A stretch of 64,000 nucleotides of DNA from Nepenthes gracilis (taxonomy: Eukaryota > Streptophyta > Magnoliopsida > Caryophyllales > Nepenthaceae). The notes under the pieces are model-generated. The model did no database searches. It was not told where the DNA came from and saw only the letters and a list, made by a program, of their open reading frames with translations. Shown piece after piece: positions 12,069-24,104 of the stretch; position 1 is the stretch's first letter, and every line of letters starts with the position of its first letter. The position numbers were made by a program, and so were the translations under genes. The stretch covers positions 30,114,068 through 30,178,067 of the forward strand of contig BSYO01000002.1 of NCBI GenBank assembly GCA_033239525.1. Reading direction: 5' to 3'.

Positions 12069-13800
12069 CATCTAATGAAAGCAACAAACACACCGGATAT
12101 TTAAAACTAATCTAGCCTACTTGGAATAAGTTTTACGGGAATGTTATCTGTTTTTCCTGCAATAGTTTAAAAAAATTTAGAAAACGTTGTTTAAATTTAC
12201 TAATACATAGAGAGATTGAATACATATTTTTTTGTGAAATTATAAAATTAAAAAAATTAAAACTTATATATATATAAATAAATTACCTATCTAGATGTTT
12301 AAATTAAATTATCAACATTCCCATACATAGGACATAAACAAAATATGAAAACAGAAAGAGTACAATGTTTTAGTGATAAAGAAACAACTCTTAAATAATT
12401 TAATCATTCACAAAAATCTTTCAGGCTATGAATTGCCAACTAAAAATTTATTATATGAGAAAAGTCAACTTTTAAACTAATCAAAAGATGTGTTAGATCA
12501 TCTAATTGAGTAATTTTGGACATGTAACTACTTAATACCATTATTAAATTTGTAAATCTGTTACTAACCAAATTTCCTTTTATTTAGTTGATCAAACACT
12601 TCCAACTAATCAACACTGCAAATCTACACAAGTGCAATACAATGGAGCTCCATAGATTGCAGACTATTGATTTTAAAGTTATAATTTCTTATCAAGTAAG
12701 AGATATTATGATAATAAAGTGTACATGTTAGAAACAGGATCTCATAAGAAAGAATGGTTTTGTCAATTCTCACAATTTCTCTATTGGATGTTGGATGAGG
12801 ATTTTCTCTCAAATTTCACACCAATTATTTTTTTACATGTACTCAACATAATTTAAAGTATATGGAAGTTTAGTAAGAACATTTCTGCACAAAGCAGTTG
12901 AATGGAATGGATAATAGACAAAAACTGTGTTTTCACTCGAATTAAAATCACACAAATATCACGTAAATAAGGTATCAACATTCCGCTTGAGCTTCTAATG
13001 TATGAATGACTTACAGTCCTATTTTGAAGCCCCATATTTTGGGCTATTATCTTATGGATAATATACGGTTGGTCTTTAGATGCTCTTAGTCTAACGGTCT
13101 ATCTTCTGGGTTACTTGTAATATTGGTATATAGTCTTAATTGCTTCTAGTCACATTCCAAAAAACTGACGAGCATATATATGATTTGATCTACTATTTTG
13201 CTCGAACTTTAATTACTCAAGCCCACTAATAAGTTTCGCGTGAAATATTACTCATTGAAAAAATAATCCTTTTACTTTAAGTATATATGAATCTAAAACT
13301 TACATCTAGAAATAAATTATAAAATAATATATTTATAATATAATTTAATATCATAAAATTTATCAATATAAAAGATAAGTTTAACACAAACTTTTGATAG
13401 AAACTTTTATTAGTTGTTCAAACATAATTAAAGTAGCTTTAGACATCAACAATTTTAATATATATAACAATGATAATTTATAGATTCAAACTACTACTTT
13501 TATCTTTTCATTTTAATTTTTTGTTTAAATAAAAAGCGCATAAATTTATCTATTTATTCTATCAAAAATCTTTATATAGTCCAACTTCCACTCTGATGGT
13601 GGGAAGAAATTATATCTACATTAGGCTAAGTAGAACTATGATGATATAATGTGACAGGGAAGAGGATGCTCTGTTAAGTCTTTGTATTTTGGTGATACCG
13701 CGACCAGTCATAAACCCACTGAACTACATAAATTACCCTGTTAGGGTTATCGTTCGACATCAACCCATAAAAGCTATCTATTCCCCCCCGCCCCACTTTT
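12069..13800. other. AT-rich intergenic DNA upstream of the MIF gene
   Basis: No gene was recognised. Small minus-strand frames (12624-12812, 12853-13035) lack any known motif. The last few hundred bases presumably include the MIF promoter, but I can point only to the TATA box at 13821. Confidence 0.4.
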
Positions 13801-13820
13801 CTCGCAGCTTTTAGAAACTG

Positions 13821-13828
13821 TATATACC
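13821..13828 (+). promoter_or_regulatory. TATA box of the MIF gene
   Basis: CTGTATATACC lies 98 bp upstream of the MIF start codon at 13919. This is a plausible distance for a TATA box with a 60-70 base 5' leader in a short plant gene. Confidence 0.55.
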
Positions 13829-13918
13829 AAGCTCATACCTTCTCTGCTCTAAATACAGGATATTATCGCAAAACTTGGGCAAATAATCCACCAATAGATC
13901 GAGCTTCCACAGAGAAGC

Positions 13919-14194
13919 ATGAAGAAGAAACAGGTGGTGGTTAGAAGAGAAATTCCACAGAGAATTAGCTGTGGTACATCGGCTGTCCGGAGCATGAGAT
14001 ATGGAGAGTGCCAGAAGAACCACGCTGCTAGTGTAGGACGATATGTCGTCGATGGATGTAGAGAGTTCATGGCGAGTGGAGGGGAAGGGACTAGTGAGGC
14101 CCTTATATGCGCTGCTTGTGGCTGCCATAGGAACTTTCACAAGAAGGAAGTGGAAGCTGCGGAGGTTGTTTTTGAGCGTCCTCCCCCTACTTAA
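13919..14194 (+). CDS. MIF: Mini zinc finger protein (MIF), ZF-HD dimerisation domain without homeodomain
   Basis: An intact single-exon frame of 91 residues begins at the first ATG after the TATA box. Residues 27-77 form the zinc-finger homeodomain (ZF-HD) dimerisation domain. The signature is [23 protein letters not shown] and [14 protein letters not shown], with the zinc-ligand-type Cys/His residues C31, H35, C47, C64, C67, C69, H70 and H74 present. There is no homeodomain, and the length is normal for the MIF family. MIF proteins are known to heterodimerise with ZF-HD transcription factors, which blocks DNA binding or nuclear entry and modulates hormone responses and floral meristem termination. 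No break or missing residue is visible. A copia element starts 490 bp downstream and a solo LTR lies about 1.8 kb upstream, so this is an isolated gene among retroelements. It is the best-supported functional gene in the window. Confidence 0.93.
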   Translation: MKKKQVVVRREIPQRISCGTSAVRSMRYGECQKNHAASVGRYVVDGCREFMASGGEGTSEALICAACGCHRNFHKKEVEAAEVVFERPPPT

Positions 14195-14684
14195 GTGCCG
14201 TACGTATATCTATCCATCCTCAAGTTAAAATAAATTGCTTCTCATCTCGCCCCAACGCCACACCCTCCAAAAACAAAAAAGCTGTATCTTAAAATTTCTC
14301 TGAGAAAATATGATACTGTCGAAAGTTACCCGATTTGTTATACTTAAAGCCTATTTATAAATTGGATTTGTAGCAGATCGCCTTGTGTATCTGTGCATCA
14401 TCTCAATACTCCTTTTTCTTTTTTTTTTTTTTTTTACACTAGTTCAATCACCGATATTTTTCTCTAACACGTATATATGTCGGTGCCAAGTAACTTATGG
14501 CCAAAGTCTCTTTGCCTCGTTTTTCAAGAATCAAAATCAGATTCGATATATTGGAAACGAAGAAGTGGCTTCTTGTCATGTTGTTAAGGCTGGTAAGGAC
14601 TTTATGATGGGTAAAAAAGAAAGAAAAAACTCAAGGAAAAGATAATGATAGATATCCTTTTAAATTGTATAATTAAGGTAGAAG
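14195..14684 (+). other. 3' flank of the MIF gene
   Basis: This probably contains the MIF 3' untranslated region, with AAAATAAATTGC (about 14227-14238) as a possible poly(A) signal. A T-run lies at 14410-14434. The 86-codon frame at 14385-14645 starts in the T-run and looks like chance. Confidence 0.35.
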
Positions 14685-15498
14685 TGTTGGAGAATAGGCG
14701 CTGGTCTAACATTGGAATCAAGGAAAAAAAACGATAATAATAATTATACACAATAGAAAGAGAGAAAAACAAGACACACAATTTTACGTGAAAATTCTCT
14801 TCTGAATTAGGAGAAAATCACGAAACACTTAGTTTATAAAAAATCTCAATATATAAAATTTTGTTTATAAAAACCCATTGTTACAAAAATCCTCAAAGAA
14901 CAGAGTAAAAGTGCGACTTCTTGTATATTGTGTTTCTTACATTCACAAATTGTAGCAATGTACATATATATAGATGGACCTTCTCACCGAACAGCGTCTG
15001 CTCTGCAAGCTAGTCACGTGTCCTACCAAGTCTGCCACTTACTCTACAAAGTCGTCTTCTTGCCCTGAACTTTATTGGTAACCTGCTTAACAAAATCGGT
15101 TACCGATTTTGAAAGTCAATTACCTATTCTACGAAGTTAGTTGTTTACACTTGATTTTGCAGATGCCTAGCTTTCCAAACAGGCCACCCTCGGCCATCAA
15201 TTAGGCCGTCCTTGGCCTTCGCATCGTGCCCTCGGTCCATCAATCAGGTCGACATCAACCTTTATATTAGCGTCCTTGGCCTTTGTATTAGCACTCTCTG
15301 TCGGCCTTTATATTAGCAGTATGGATCGGACTAGCCTCATCACTTCGACCTGACTGCACCACTTTGGTCGATACTTCACTCTAGCCATGTATCACCACTT
15401 CAGCCCGACACTTAGTATTGCGGCCGTGCGTATTAGACCAAACCTGCCGTCCTGCCAATCAGATATGGGCCCATACAGAAGTGACCCATATCCCAACA
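14685..15498 (-). repeat. Copia 3' LTR
   Basis: 814 bp, TGTTGG at the left edge and CCAACA at the right edge. It matches 19544-20405 throughout, including the CCTCGGCCATCA / GGCCGTCCTTGGCC-type short repeats at 15185-15310. The LTR pair is clearly diverged, so the insertion is not recent. Confidence 0.9.
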
Positions 15499-17250
15499 AA
15501 CTTTCCCTCATGACCATGGGGGAATGATATTCGTCATTCCAGTAATACTGCGACTAGCTTTAAGCTTCCCTTTCGGCAGTACCATGGTCATTATATCTGA
15601 CCCATTATCCTCATTTATAATTTTGTCAAGTGCCAACAACCCCGAGTCAATGATATCTCTCACCCAATGATATCGAATATTAATATATTTCGATCTGGAG
15701 TGGAATGAGAAGTTTCTATAAAGACAGATTGCACTTTAACTGTCACAAAGTACCATGTACATCTCCTACTTGAAGCTAAGTTTTCGAATGAACTTCTTCA
15801 TCCACAATATTTCTTTACTGATCTCTATTATACTAATAAATTTTACATCAGTGGTTGAAAAAGTAACGCACTTTTACAACTTTAACAGCCAGGAAACAGC
15901 CTCTTCAGCAAACTTGGCTATGTATTTCGAAGTCGACTTTTGGGAATCAATATCATTTGTCATGTCCGCATCAATGTATCTAACCAGATGTGACTCACTG
16001 CCTCCAAAACACAAATACATCTTAGATGTCTCCTAAAGATATCTCAATATCCACTTTATTGTAGACCAATACTTTCTTCCACAGTCCGATAGAAATTGGT
16101 TGAGGGTGCTGACAGCATGAGCTATGTCCAATCTAGTACACACGATGTCGTACATCTGGCTACCCACGGCTGAAGAGTACAGAACGCATCCCATGCTTGC
16201 CTTTTAATCTTCCAAAGATGGACATCGTTGGTTGCTCAATCTAAAGTCGTTGACCAGTGGGGTGCTCGCTGGCTTGGATTTTTCTATGTTGAAACACTAG
16301 AGCACTTACTCAATATAACTCTCTCGGGATAGCCACAACTTCCTTGCCTTGCGGTCACGAGATATCCTAATTCTTAGAATTTGCTTCGTCGGCCTCAAAT
16401 TTTTCATGGCAAAAGACTGCCCAAATTGCTACTTTAGTTCTTTGATTCGAGAGCCGTTACGTTTAACAATTAACATATCATCTACATAGAGTAAGAGGAT
16501 AACGAAGTCATCTTCAAAGAATTTTTGCACGAAGACATAATGATTAGAAGTAATCTTTCGGTAGCCTTAGCCTGTCATAATTGATTCAAACTTCTTATAT
16601 CACAGACATGGAGCCTATTTTAGCCCGTATGGGCTTTCTCTCATACGACATACCAATCGTTCCTTCCCTTTAACTCGAAATCCCTCCGCCTATTTCATGT
16701 AAATTTTCTCCTCCAGATCACCACGAAGAAACGCTATCCACACATCCAATTGTTTCATCTCCAAATCAAGAACAATTAGCCAATCGAGGGCTACTCGAAT
16801 TAAGGATATTTTCACAACCGGGAAAAATTTCATTAAAATCGATACTCTTCCACTAGTTAAAGCTTTTCACAACCAACTTTGCATTGTATCTAGGTTCTGG
16901 GTTATTTTCATCAGCTTTCAAACAAAAAATCCACTTATTCTTTAGGATCAGCTTCCCCTTTGGCAACTCAGTCAGTTCGAAGGTATGGTTCTTAGGCAGT
17001 AAACTCATCTCGTTCTACATAGCCTCCATCTATTTCATATTGTGCTCGTTTTCCATAACTTCTCTAAAACTTTTTGGCTCTCTTCCATCAGTGAGTAATA
17101 CATACTTACTAGCCGACAAACGAACAGGTGGTCGTCGGTCTTTTGATGATCATCGGATAGGAACGACCTTGGCCAGCTCAGTAATGTTATAAGAAGTGTC
17201 ATCATCCTCATCATCGTCAGATGTCGATGCTCTTCATCACCTTCCTCGGC
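15499..17250 (-). pseudogene. Copia reverse transcriptase / RNase H region, broken
   Basis: Minus-strand reading gives the start of the RT domain near 16990-16840 (LILKNKWIFCLKADE, then PEPRYNAKLVVKS). The active-site YVDDM is encoded at 16474-16488, followed by KRNGSRIKELK and, after a stop, QFGQSFAMKNL. RNase H-like sequence follows toward 15700. In intact copia elements this polymerase copies element RNA into DNA inside virus-like particles. The YVDDM core is preserved, but frameshifts and stops interrupt the domain throughout, so no functional enzyme is encoded. Confidence 0.8.
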
Positions 17251-17256
17251 CATACC

Positions 17257-18604
17257 TTAGCCATCGACCTCCAGATAAAGTGGCACCGACCGGACAGTTC
17301 CAACACTTGTCTTCTCAATCTGACTATTCTCGAACGCAGCCTTCTTCTCCTTGTCAATGTCTTCAATGGTTTCATCCTTAATACATACTATATCCCTTGA
17401 TCTAACAAGCTTCTTCTCAATTAAGTTGTAGAGTTTATATCCTAATCTATCTTTCTCATAGCTCAAGAAGACACATTGCATCATCTTCGATTCTAATTTT
17501 GTCATCTCATTCTTTAGGATGTGGACAAAGATCTTGCATCTAAACACCTGTAGATGGTCATAGGATGGTTCCTTCTCAGATCACATCTTCTCTGGGACCT
17601 CCCCATTCAATAGGTTAGTTGGCGATTTATTGATGACATAGGCTGTGGTTCTCAAATGATTCTGCCCAAAATGATCTGGCAAGCTTTGCTTCTAAGAATA
17701 CTTATCTGACTCTTTCCATTAGCATTCGATTCATGCATTTGGCCATCTCATTCAATTGAGGTGTCTTCGGTGTCTGATGTCAAATACGGTGCGACCGACA
17801 ATAAGTATCAAAAGTTTCAATGTATTTGCCGCCATTGTCACATCAGATGCACTTTAATTTTATTACCATCTATGGTTCAACCAGAGTATGAAAATATTCA
17901 AAGATTCTAAGGACTTGATCCTTCATCTTAAGTGGGTAGACCCACAACTTCCTTGAATAATCATTAATGAAGGAGATGAAATATTGTGTTCTAGATCAAT
18001 GAAAATAACTTTTCCTTAAATAACCTACATCGGTATGAACTAGATCAAGTGATTCGACCTTCTTAGTGGACGAGTCCCCATGAAATGAGACTTGTCGTTG
18101 CTTCCCCGCCATGCAGTGGGGATAGGTCCTTAGCTTGGTCTCCTTCACGTCTAAAATGAGGCCCTTCCTGACCAGATTACCTTTTTCATTCATGTGGCTC
18201 AACCGACGGTGCCACTGGTCCAAGGACTCCTCACTACTGGCAATGTTCACCTCTTCGGTAGTAGCGGAGGCTTACAACACATATTGGCCGGATACCTTCC
18301 TTCCATGGGTAACTGCTAGAGAACATCTAGTCAGTTTACATACCCCTTCGTCGAAGATATTGCATAATCTCTCATCATCAAATTTGTCTACCGAGATTAT
18401 ATTCATCTGTATATCTGAGACGTGTCGAACATCCCTCAATAACAATTGAGTCCCGTTGTTGGTAACAAGGGACACATCATCACAACCGACGACCATGGAC
18501 ATCTCATTATTTCCCATCTTCAATACTCCAAAATCACCCGGAGTGTAAGTTGTAAAGAGTTCCCTCCGACATGTAACATGGAGGGATGCATCAGTGTCCA
18601 CCAC
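17257..18604 (-). pseudogene. Copia protease and integrase region, broken
   Basis: The protease motif reads VDTDASLHVT at about 18600-18570, where copia proteases have D-(S/T)-G-A-S; the glycine is replaced by Asp. The gag-pre-integrase zinc motif has both histidines (QWHRRLSHMNEKG), but its CxxC half reads YPHCMAGKQ, losing one cysteine. Integrase core pieces are LDLVHTDVG (about 18030), CDNGGKYIETF (about 17840) and LNEMAKCMNR (about 17750). In the last motif the family's catalytic Glu (AERMNR) is Lys. A further frame at 17257-17547 matches the segment between integrase and RT (MMQCVFLSYEKDRLGYKLYN). The domains are recognisable but catalytically dead. Confidence 0.8.
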
Positions 18605-18739
18605 CTAGTCGGTCTCCTACTCGGCCACATTTACTACATTATCTATCTCACAAGTCAATAGGAGGTCACCTTCAGTGATGACTGAGACCGAGGCCTTCTT
18701 CTCACTTCGTCCCTTCTTGGCCCCGCTCTCATTGTCTAT

Positions 18740-19494
18740 ATTTTCACGCTTTCACTTGTATCAGCGCCTTTTAATGTGACATTTCTTTCCGGAGTGGTGG
18801 CATTCGAGGTTTTAATATATCGACCGAGGCTTAGTTTGACCCTTGTCTCCAGGCTTAGGGTCGCGCCCTTTACTCTTTCCCCGTGATATAGTGACTAGCA
18901 CTTCAGAGTGCTGAGAAGTGGAGATCCCTTGCAACCGACATCTCATCTCCTTATTCAACACGATTCCCTTTGCTATTTCAAGAGTTACCACGCCATTGGG
19001 AACGGTATTAGCAATGGTGATTCGAATCACTTCCCAAGAGTCTGGTAGGGTCATCAACAGCCACAAGCCCAGCAGCTCGTCTTTGAAACTGATACCCATC
19101 CCACTCAGTTGGTCCACACATCCTTAGAACTCATTCGAGTGATCGGCAATGGAAGTGCCCTCATTGTACTTTACTGGTATCAATTTAATCAAGTGAAATA
19201 GCTTGTTGTTGTTGGCCTTAGAAGTATAGAGTGTCTGTAGCTTCTTCCACAACGTCTTCGCATTCTTCTCCTTTGAACATGATCATATACATTGTCGTCC
19301 ACAAAATGCCGAATATAGCCGTAGACTTGCTCATGCTCGAAGGCCCAATCCGCTTTAGACTTGGCCTCGAGTTTTTGCGCTGCAAACACCAGTTGATGCA
19401 TTGTCTTAACAGACAGTAAGTTCTTTATCTTGCTCTGCCAAATGTTATAGTTTAAGCCATTCAAGCAAATCATTTTGTTACATATCTCCATCAT
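18740..19494 (-). pseudogene. Copia gag polyprotein region, broken
   Basis: The minus-strand frame 19494-19189 starts with a gag N-terminus (LNGLNYNIWQSKIKNLLSVK), typical of the UBN2 / copia gag family. It continues at 19117-18812 with LPDSWEVIRITIANTVPNG, also characteristic. Near 18800 the zinc knuckle reads ECHHSGKKCHIKRR followed by a stop. The second zinc-binding Cys is Ser and the last is a stop codon, so the CCHC knuckle is destroyed. Gag normally forms the virus-like particle and binds RNA. Confidence 0.8.
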
Positions 19495-19528
19495 TTCTAA
19501 TGAGATTTAACAATTGGCACCGACAATC

Positions 19529-19543
19529 TCTCTCTGATATTAC
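19529..19543 (-). promoter_or_regulatory. Copia primer-binding site remnant
   Basis: The minus strand immediately after the 5' LTR reads AGTAATATCAGAGAG. This resembles TGGTATCAGAGC, complementary to the 3' end of initiator Met tRNA, with a few substitutions. Confidence 0.55.
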
Positions 19544-20405
19544 TTGTTGGGGAATGGACGCCAGTTGAACAGTGGAATCAAAAAAAGAAATGATAACAAC
19601 AATCACACACATCAGGACGAGAGAAGAACATGACACATAATTTTATATAAAAACCCTCTTCTGAATAAGAGGGAAAAAATCATGAGATACATAGTCCACC
19701 AAAAATCTCACTGTGTAAAATTTTGGTTAAAAAAAATCCTTGGTTGCAAAAACATTTGAAGAATAGAGTGAAAGCGCGACTCTTTGTATATTCTGTTTCT
19801 TACATTCACGAATCACAGCAATGTTCATATATACAGATGGGCCTTTTCACTAGGCGGTGCCTACTCTATAAGTTGGTCACATGTCCTACAAAATCTGCTA
19901 CTTACTCTACAAAGTCATCTTTTTTTTCTGAACTTTGCCAGTAACCTACTCTACAAAGTCGGCTACCAATTCTGAAAGTCAATTTCCTATTCTATGAAAT
20001 CAGCTAACTATACTTAACTTTGCAAATAACCAACTTTTCAGACTAGTAGCCCTCGGCCATCAGTTTGGCCATCCTTAGCCTTTGCATCGGTACCCTCGGT
20101 CCATCAGTCAGGCTGTCCCTGCCTTCGTATCATTTCTCTTGGTCTATCAGTCGGGTTGTCCTCAACTTTTGTATTAGCGTCCTTGGCCTTTGCATTAGCG
20201 TCCTCTGCTAGCCTTTGCATTAGCAGTACGGATTGGATTGGTCTTATCACTCCGGCTCAATTGCACCACTCTAGTCGATACTTCATTCTGGCAAAGTATC
20301 ACCACTCTAGCTTAGCACTTAGTATTACACACATGTGTATTCGATCAAACTTATTATCCTGCCAATCAGATATGAGTCTAAACGGGAGTGATCCATATCC
20401 CAACA
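19544..20405 (-). repeat. Copia 5' LTR
   Basis: 862 bp with TGTTGG/CCAACA ends. Its last 174 bases (from about 20232) are also the left end of the tandem duplication and reappear from 23697. Confidence 0.9.
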
Positions 20406-20597
20406 AGAAGATCTTGAATTTATACCCTTGAAGAATTGCGAAATGAAGATTGATCGACATGATGTAATTAATTTTATGTTTCTTTACTAAAATATCAATT
20501 TATCTTTCGTACTTTGTGTTGAGTAGTACGAGTGAAAAAATAATGTCCAGAATTATTTATTATTTTTAAAATGCAATTAATTCTATTAATTTGTATT

Positions 20598-20601
20598 TTA
20601 C

Positions 20602-20650
<49 letters not shown>

Positions 20651-20651
20651 T
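20598..20651. repeat. TTA microsatellite, long allele of the duplicated spacer
   Basis: About 18 TTA units. The duplicate at 24068-24104 has about 12, and the flanks are nearly identical. Confidence 0.9.
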
Positions 20652-20870
20652 ATTTTTTTTATTTTTTTTATTTTATTTTCCACTATAATATTATTGTGAG
20701 TTAAAAAATGATACTTCCAAGTAAGGCAACAAATTCAATCTAAATTTTATGTTAATGTGACAGAATATAAAAGAGTAATATTTTAATTTTGAGATGTTGT
20801 ATGAAATACGGTTTGTTTTGTTTTGGACATAAGGTGCCCTTTTAATAAACCACCTTGGTCCATATGATTT

Positions 20871-21644
20871 TGATGGGTACTAATCTCCAAGGCCCACTTA
20901 AGATCCAGTCTTTCAAAGTTGGGCCCTAATACTAAAGAGATCCAATGGGCCCAACAGACCAAGGAGGTCCAGGTGCCAGAACTAGCCCACAAAGCATGAT
21001 AGATTTAAAGTCCACTCAAACCTATGGATTCAAGATAAGTCTCGATCACCACTCTGCCTGCAAAATCGGTGTGCTAGAGGTTTGGTATCTGACCCTATTA
21101 GGCTATAAGAGAAATGATGGCCAGCAGAGTATGCGCCCCTATAGAAGTGATGTCACACCAAACTCGTGTGTACTCAACGTTTCTGATACAGCAAAATTGA
21201 TTGGCAGAATTTGTGATAGGATCCCCTGCACACACAGACATCACGTGGTAGCTCTATGTAGAGGATTTTCACTACTATATAAGCATTTACTTTACACCTA
21301 TCAAAGGATCAAAAATTTAAGACTCTGAACTCTTATGAGAGCATACTAAGAGAGAGAAAGCAAAAAGCCATTTTATACTATAGAGAGAGAAAGTAAGGGC
21401 TTGTGTTGTAAAAATGACTCACTTAAGTGCCCGTATATTTAGTCCCCAGCCTCCTGTACTTGAGCTATCAAATAATAAAAGTAATTCTTGGACCAAAATC
21501 CTGTGATTTTTTCTCCTCGGTTAAGAGAATATTTTTCACGAAAAAAGCCCACGTATCATTCTCTCTCTTTCTTTTTTGCACACATAACGTGTGGTGTTGC
21601 TATCGAATCCGTGTCCCTATTAGAATAAGGATCCGAGGATGACA
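20871..21644 (+). repeat. Tat-like LTR, copy in duplication unit 1
   Basis: Starts TGATGGGTACTAATCTCC, ends GAGGATGACA, 774 bp. Contains TGATGTCA (21148-21155), CACGTG (21242-21247) and TATATAAG (21276-21283). It is followed by TATT and the primer-binding site. Confidence 0.85.
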
Positions 21645-21648
21645 TATT

Positions 21649-21660
21649 TGGCACCGTCTG
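21649..21660 (+). promoter_or_regulatory. Primer-binding site of the Tat-like element (unit 1)
   Basis: TGGCACCGTCTG, five bases downstream of the LTR end, close to the TGGCGCCGTCTG commonly found in plant gypsy elements. The same site lies at 25090-25101 after the second LTR. Both copies share the G-to-A change. Confidence 0.7.
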
Positions 21661-21710
21661 TGAAAAATGTTACGAAAGGTCAACCCAACACGTCTTCCAA
21701 CAAGAAAAAA

Positions 21711-23392
21711 ATGGTGAATACTAGAGAACAGGCTAGCGCTCTCATCAGAGAAGCGTGCTTAGGCGACAATGGCCCTGCACCCTATGTCAGCATGAAGGAT
21801 TATGCTAATCCTTATGTGCGGGCGCTGGCGCTGAGAATGGACAATATGTCCAAGGCCGTCTAGGGGCTTTGTTCAAAGATGGACGCGCGGATGAAGGAGG
21901 CGCCATCTAGGGCGTCTAAAACTAGGATGTTCCAAAAGTGGGAAAAAGGAAAGAAACACCCCAACAAACAAGTCGCTCAGCATGAGGCCCCTCAGATGCA
22001 CGTTGCCTCAAGTAGCAAAGCCCCATCGCGTCTTCAAGGGTGTTTAGGCCCTCGGATATAGGTGGAAAGCCCAGAGAGGCGAAACTCTTACTGTGTTCGC
22101 GATGGCCAGGAGCGCGCCATTTAGGACGCGGCTCTTCTCGAAGAAGTCCCTCTGAGGATTAGGAGCCATCCGAGGCAATAAGTCAGGCAAAACCCTTACG
22201 AGTTGAGGACTTACCTCAACGAGAAAAAGATGACTGCATCACCTCAGTTGGAGGAAAAGCTCAAGAAGATATTTCGCCAAGTATTTAGCGACGCTAAGGG
22301 AGGAGCTGCTAACCTTTGAAAATCTCCGTTCACAATGGAGATTAGGACGAGGCCGCTTCCCCCAAAGTTCAAAATGCAAAATCGTGACGCTTACGATGAA
22401 GGTGCGGATCCAATGGACCACTTGGATCACTTCCGTGAGCATCTGAGCCTTGAAGGCTTAGATGAGACATTGATGTGCCAGTACTTCCTCTTGATGCTCA
22501 AGGGAGATGCGATGATCTAATTCTATGGGTTGCCTGTGGACTCTATTCGCCCATTTAACAAGTTGGAAAAAGCCTTCCTCTCCCAATTCGTTTTTAGTCG
22601 GAAGATCGAGAAGCAACCATGGCACCTTACTCGCGTGAAGTAAGGGGCCAGGGGGAGCTTGAAGAGTTTTCTGTCCCGCTTCATATCCAAGGCCAGGTAG
22701 GTCCCAAAATTAACAGATAGAGTCAAGTTCACTGCTTTCCTGTTCACACTGGGGGGAGGCAGCTTCTTCAAGCATCTCGTGCATAGGGGTCCGCATATAT
22801 TCAGGAAGGCCGAGAGCATGTAAGAGCTTATATTGTGGCCAAGAAAGCAAATGATGCAAAAAGGCCTGTCCAGGTGGAGAGCCTCCCTCTGAGGACAGTG
22901 GATGGAAAAAGAAGGCACGAAGACCAACAAGCCTTTTGGTTACCCCGGAAGCACCAGAAGTCTGAGCAGAATGTCCACAGAGAGTACAGGATCATCAACC
23001 TTACTCCATTGAACAACTCACGTACCAACATCCTAATACACATTTGAGATGAAAAGTTTTTGAAGTGACCCAAGGTGTTGAAGAACCCAGAAGGTGGTGA
23101 CCAATCTAAATATTGTCACTATCGTCGTTGCGGAGGCCATGGTACCAAGGACTGTAGGATATTATAGATAGAAATTGAGGAGTTAATCAAGAGATGTCAT
23201 CTCAACCGCTTCCTGCAAAGACCTGGACAATTGTCTGGAACAGTAGAAGCAAGAAAGGTTGATCAGTCAAGGAGTAGAGTGGCTGCCGGGGTGGTGAATA
23301 TGATATCCACCGGCCGGTCAGAGGAGGCGCTCAGGAGGATCCAGAGGCAAAGAATAAGAAACCTAGGGTAGAATCTAGGGATAAGGTCGCTC
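21711..23392 (+). pseudogene. Tat-like gag fragment (unit 1), truncated and with stops
   Basis: Frames at 21639-21863, 21879-22061, 22335-22520 and 22835-23047 are pieces of one gag. The core is MEIRTRPLPPKFKMQN, then DPMDHLDHFREHLSLEG. Near 23116-23160 the zinc-knuckle segment reads YCHYRRCGGHGTKDC, which keeps the His that unit 2 has lost. Gag would form the particle shell in an intact element. Stops after KAV (about 21861), after DAMI (22518) and at the VK-stop site (about 22641) are shared with unit 2, so they predate the duplication. The copy is cut at 23392, where unrelated LTR-like DNA begins. Confidence 0.75.
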
Positions 23393-23691
23393 TCTTCCTC
23401 CTTCTTCTCCCTTCTCCTCTCTCCTTTTTTTTTTTTCTGATTTCCATCCTTTTTTCCTTTTTTTTATTCTTTTACTTTTTTTATCTTATTATTATTATAT
23501 ATAAAAAAATTTTAATTTTAAAAATCCAAATCAGATTCCGAACAATAGCACAGGCGCTCCTCGGGCGCCGCCCCAAAATCCTGATCATTCCTCAAAATTT
23601 TAGAATATTTTAATTTACTTTCACCACGTCTAAAATACCTAAAATCACAATTAATAATAAAATAATCCAATCAGGATCCGAAATATTACAG
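23393..23691 (-). mobile_element. Fragment of a Tekay/Del-like LTR at the duplication junction
   Basis: On the minus strand it begins TGTAATATTTCGGATCCTGA. It goes on through AT-rich sequence and a GGGCGGCGCCCGAGGAGCGCC segment into a GA-rich run (CT-rich on plus, 23393-23440). The start resembles the TGTAAT termini of the other Tekay/Del-like LTRs in this window. It is about 300 bp, clearly not part of the duplicated unit, and fills the gap between unit 1 and unit 2. Confidence 0.5.
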
Positions 23692-24066
23692 TATAGATGG
23701 GATTGGTCTTATCACTCTTGCTCAATTGCACCACTCTAGCCGATACTTCATTCCGGCAAAGTATCACCACTCTAGCCTGGCACTTAGTATTACACCCATG
23801 TGTATTCGATCAAACTTATTATCTTGCCAATTGGATATGAATCTAAACTGGAGTGACCGATATCCTAACAAGAAGCTCTTGGATTTATACCCTTGAAGAA
23901 TTGCGAAATGAAGATTGATCGACATGATGTAATTAATTTTATGTTTCTTTATTAAAATATCAATTTATCTCTCATAATTTGTGTTGTGTAGTACGAGTGA
24001 AAAAATAAAGTCGAGAATTATTTGTTGTTTTTAAAATGCAATTAATTCTATTAATTTGTATTTTAC

Positions 24067-24067
<1 letters not shown>

Positions 24068-24103
<36 letters not shown>

Positions 24104-24104
24104 T
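24068..24104. repeat. TTA microsatellite, short allele of the duplicated spacer
   Basis: About 12 TTA units in unit 2 of the tandem duplication. Confidence 0.9.

Larger units (their letters stand above)
14685..20405 (-). mobile_element. Complete but dead Ty1/copia retrotransposon with target duplication AGAAG
   Basis: Two LTRs (14685-15498 and 19544-20405) both start TGTTGG and end CCAACA on the plus strand. They are bounded by the same 5-mer AGAAG at 14680-14684 and 20406-20410. The internal domains read on the minus strand in copia order: gag, protease, integrase, then reverse transcriptase/RNase H. Next to the right LTR (5' LTR on the minus strand) is AGTAATATCAGAGAG, a decayed primer-binding site of the initiator-Met-tRNA type (TGGTATCAGAGC). 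Next to the left LTR is a purine tract (ATGAGGGAAAG on minus). Many stops and frameshifts and several lost catalytic residues make it non-autonomous. Confidence 0.92.
20232..23392 (+). repeat. Tandem duplication, unit 1 (copia LTR end, spacer, Tat-like LTR, gag)
   Basis: This block recurs from 23697 with an offset of about 3.44-3.47 kb and high similarity. Homology starts inside the copia LTR (GATTGGTCTTATCACTC) and ends inside gag (GTAGAATCTAGGGATAAGG). It includes a TTA microsatellite (20598-20651 here, shorter at 24068-24104), an AT-rich spacer, an LTR and most of gag. Unit 1 stops at 23392 and lacks pol. Confidence 0.85.

Noticed and set aside
14385..14645. 86-codon frame downstream of MIF with an apparent signal peptide
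   Set aside because: The hydrophobic segment is encoded by a T-run; no conserved motif and no sign of its own promoter.
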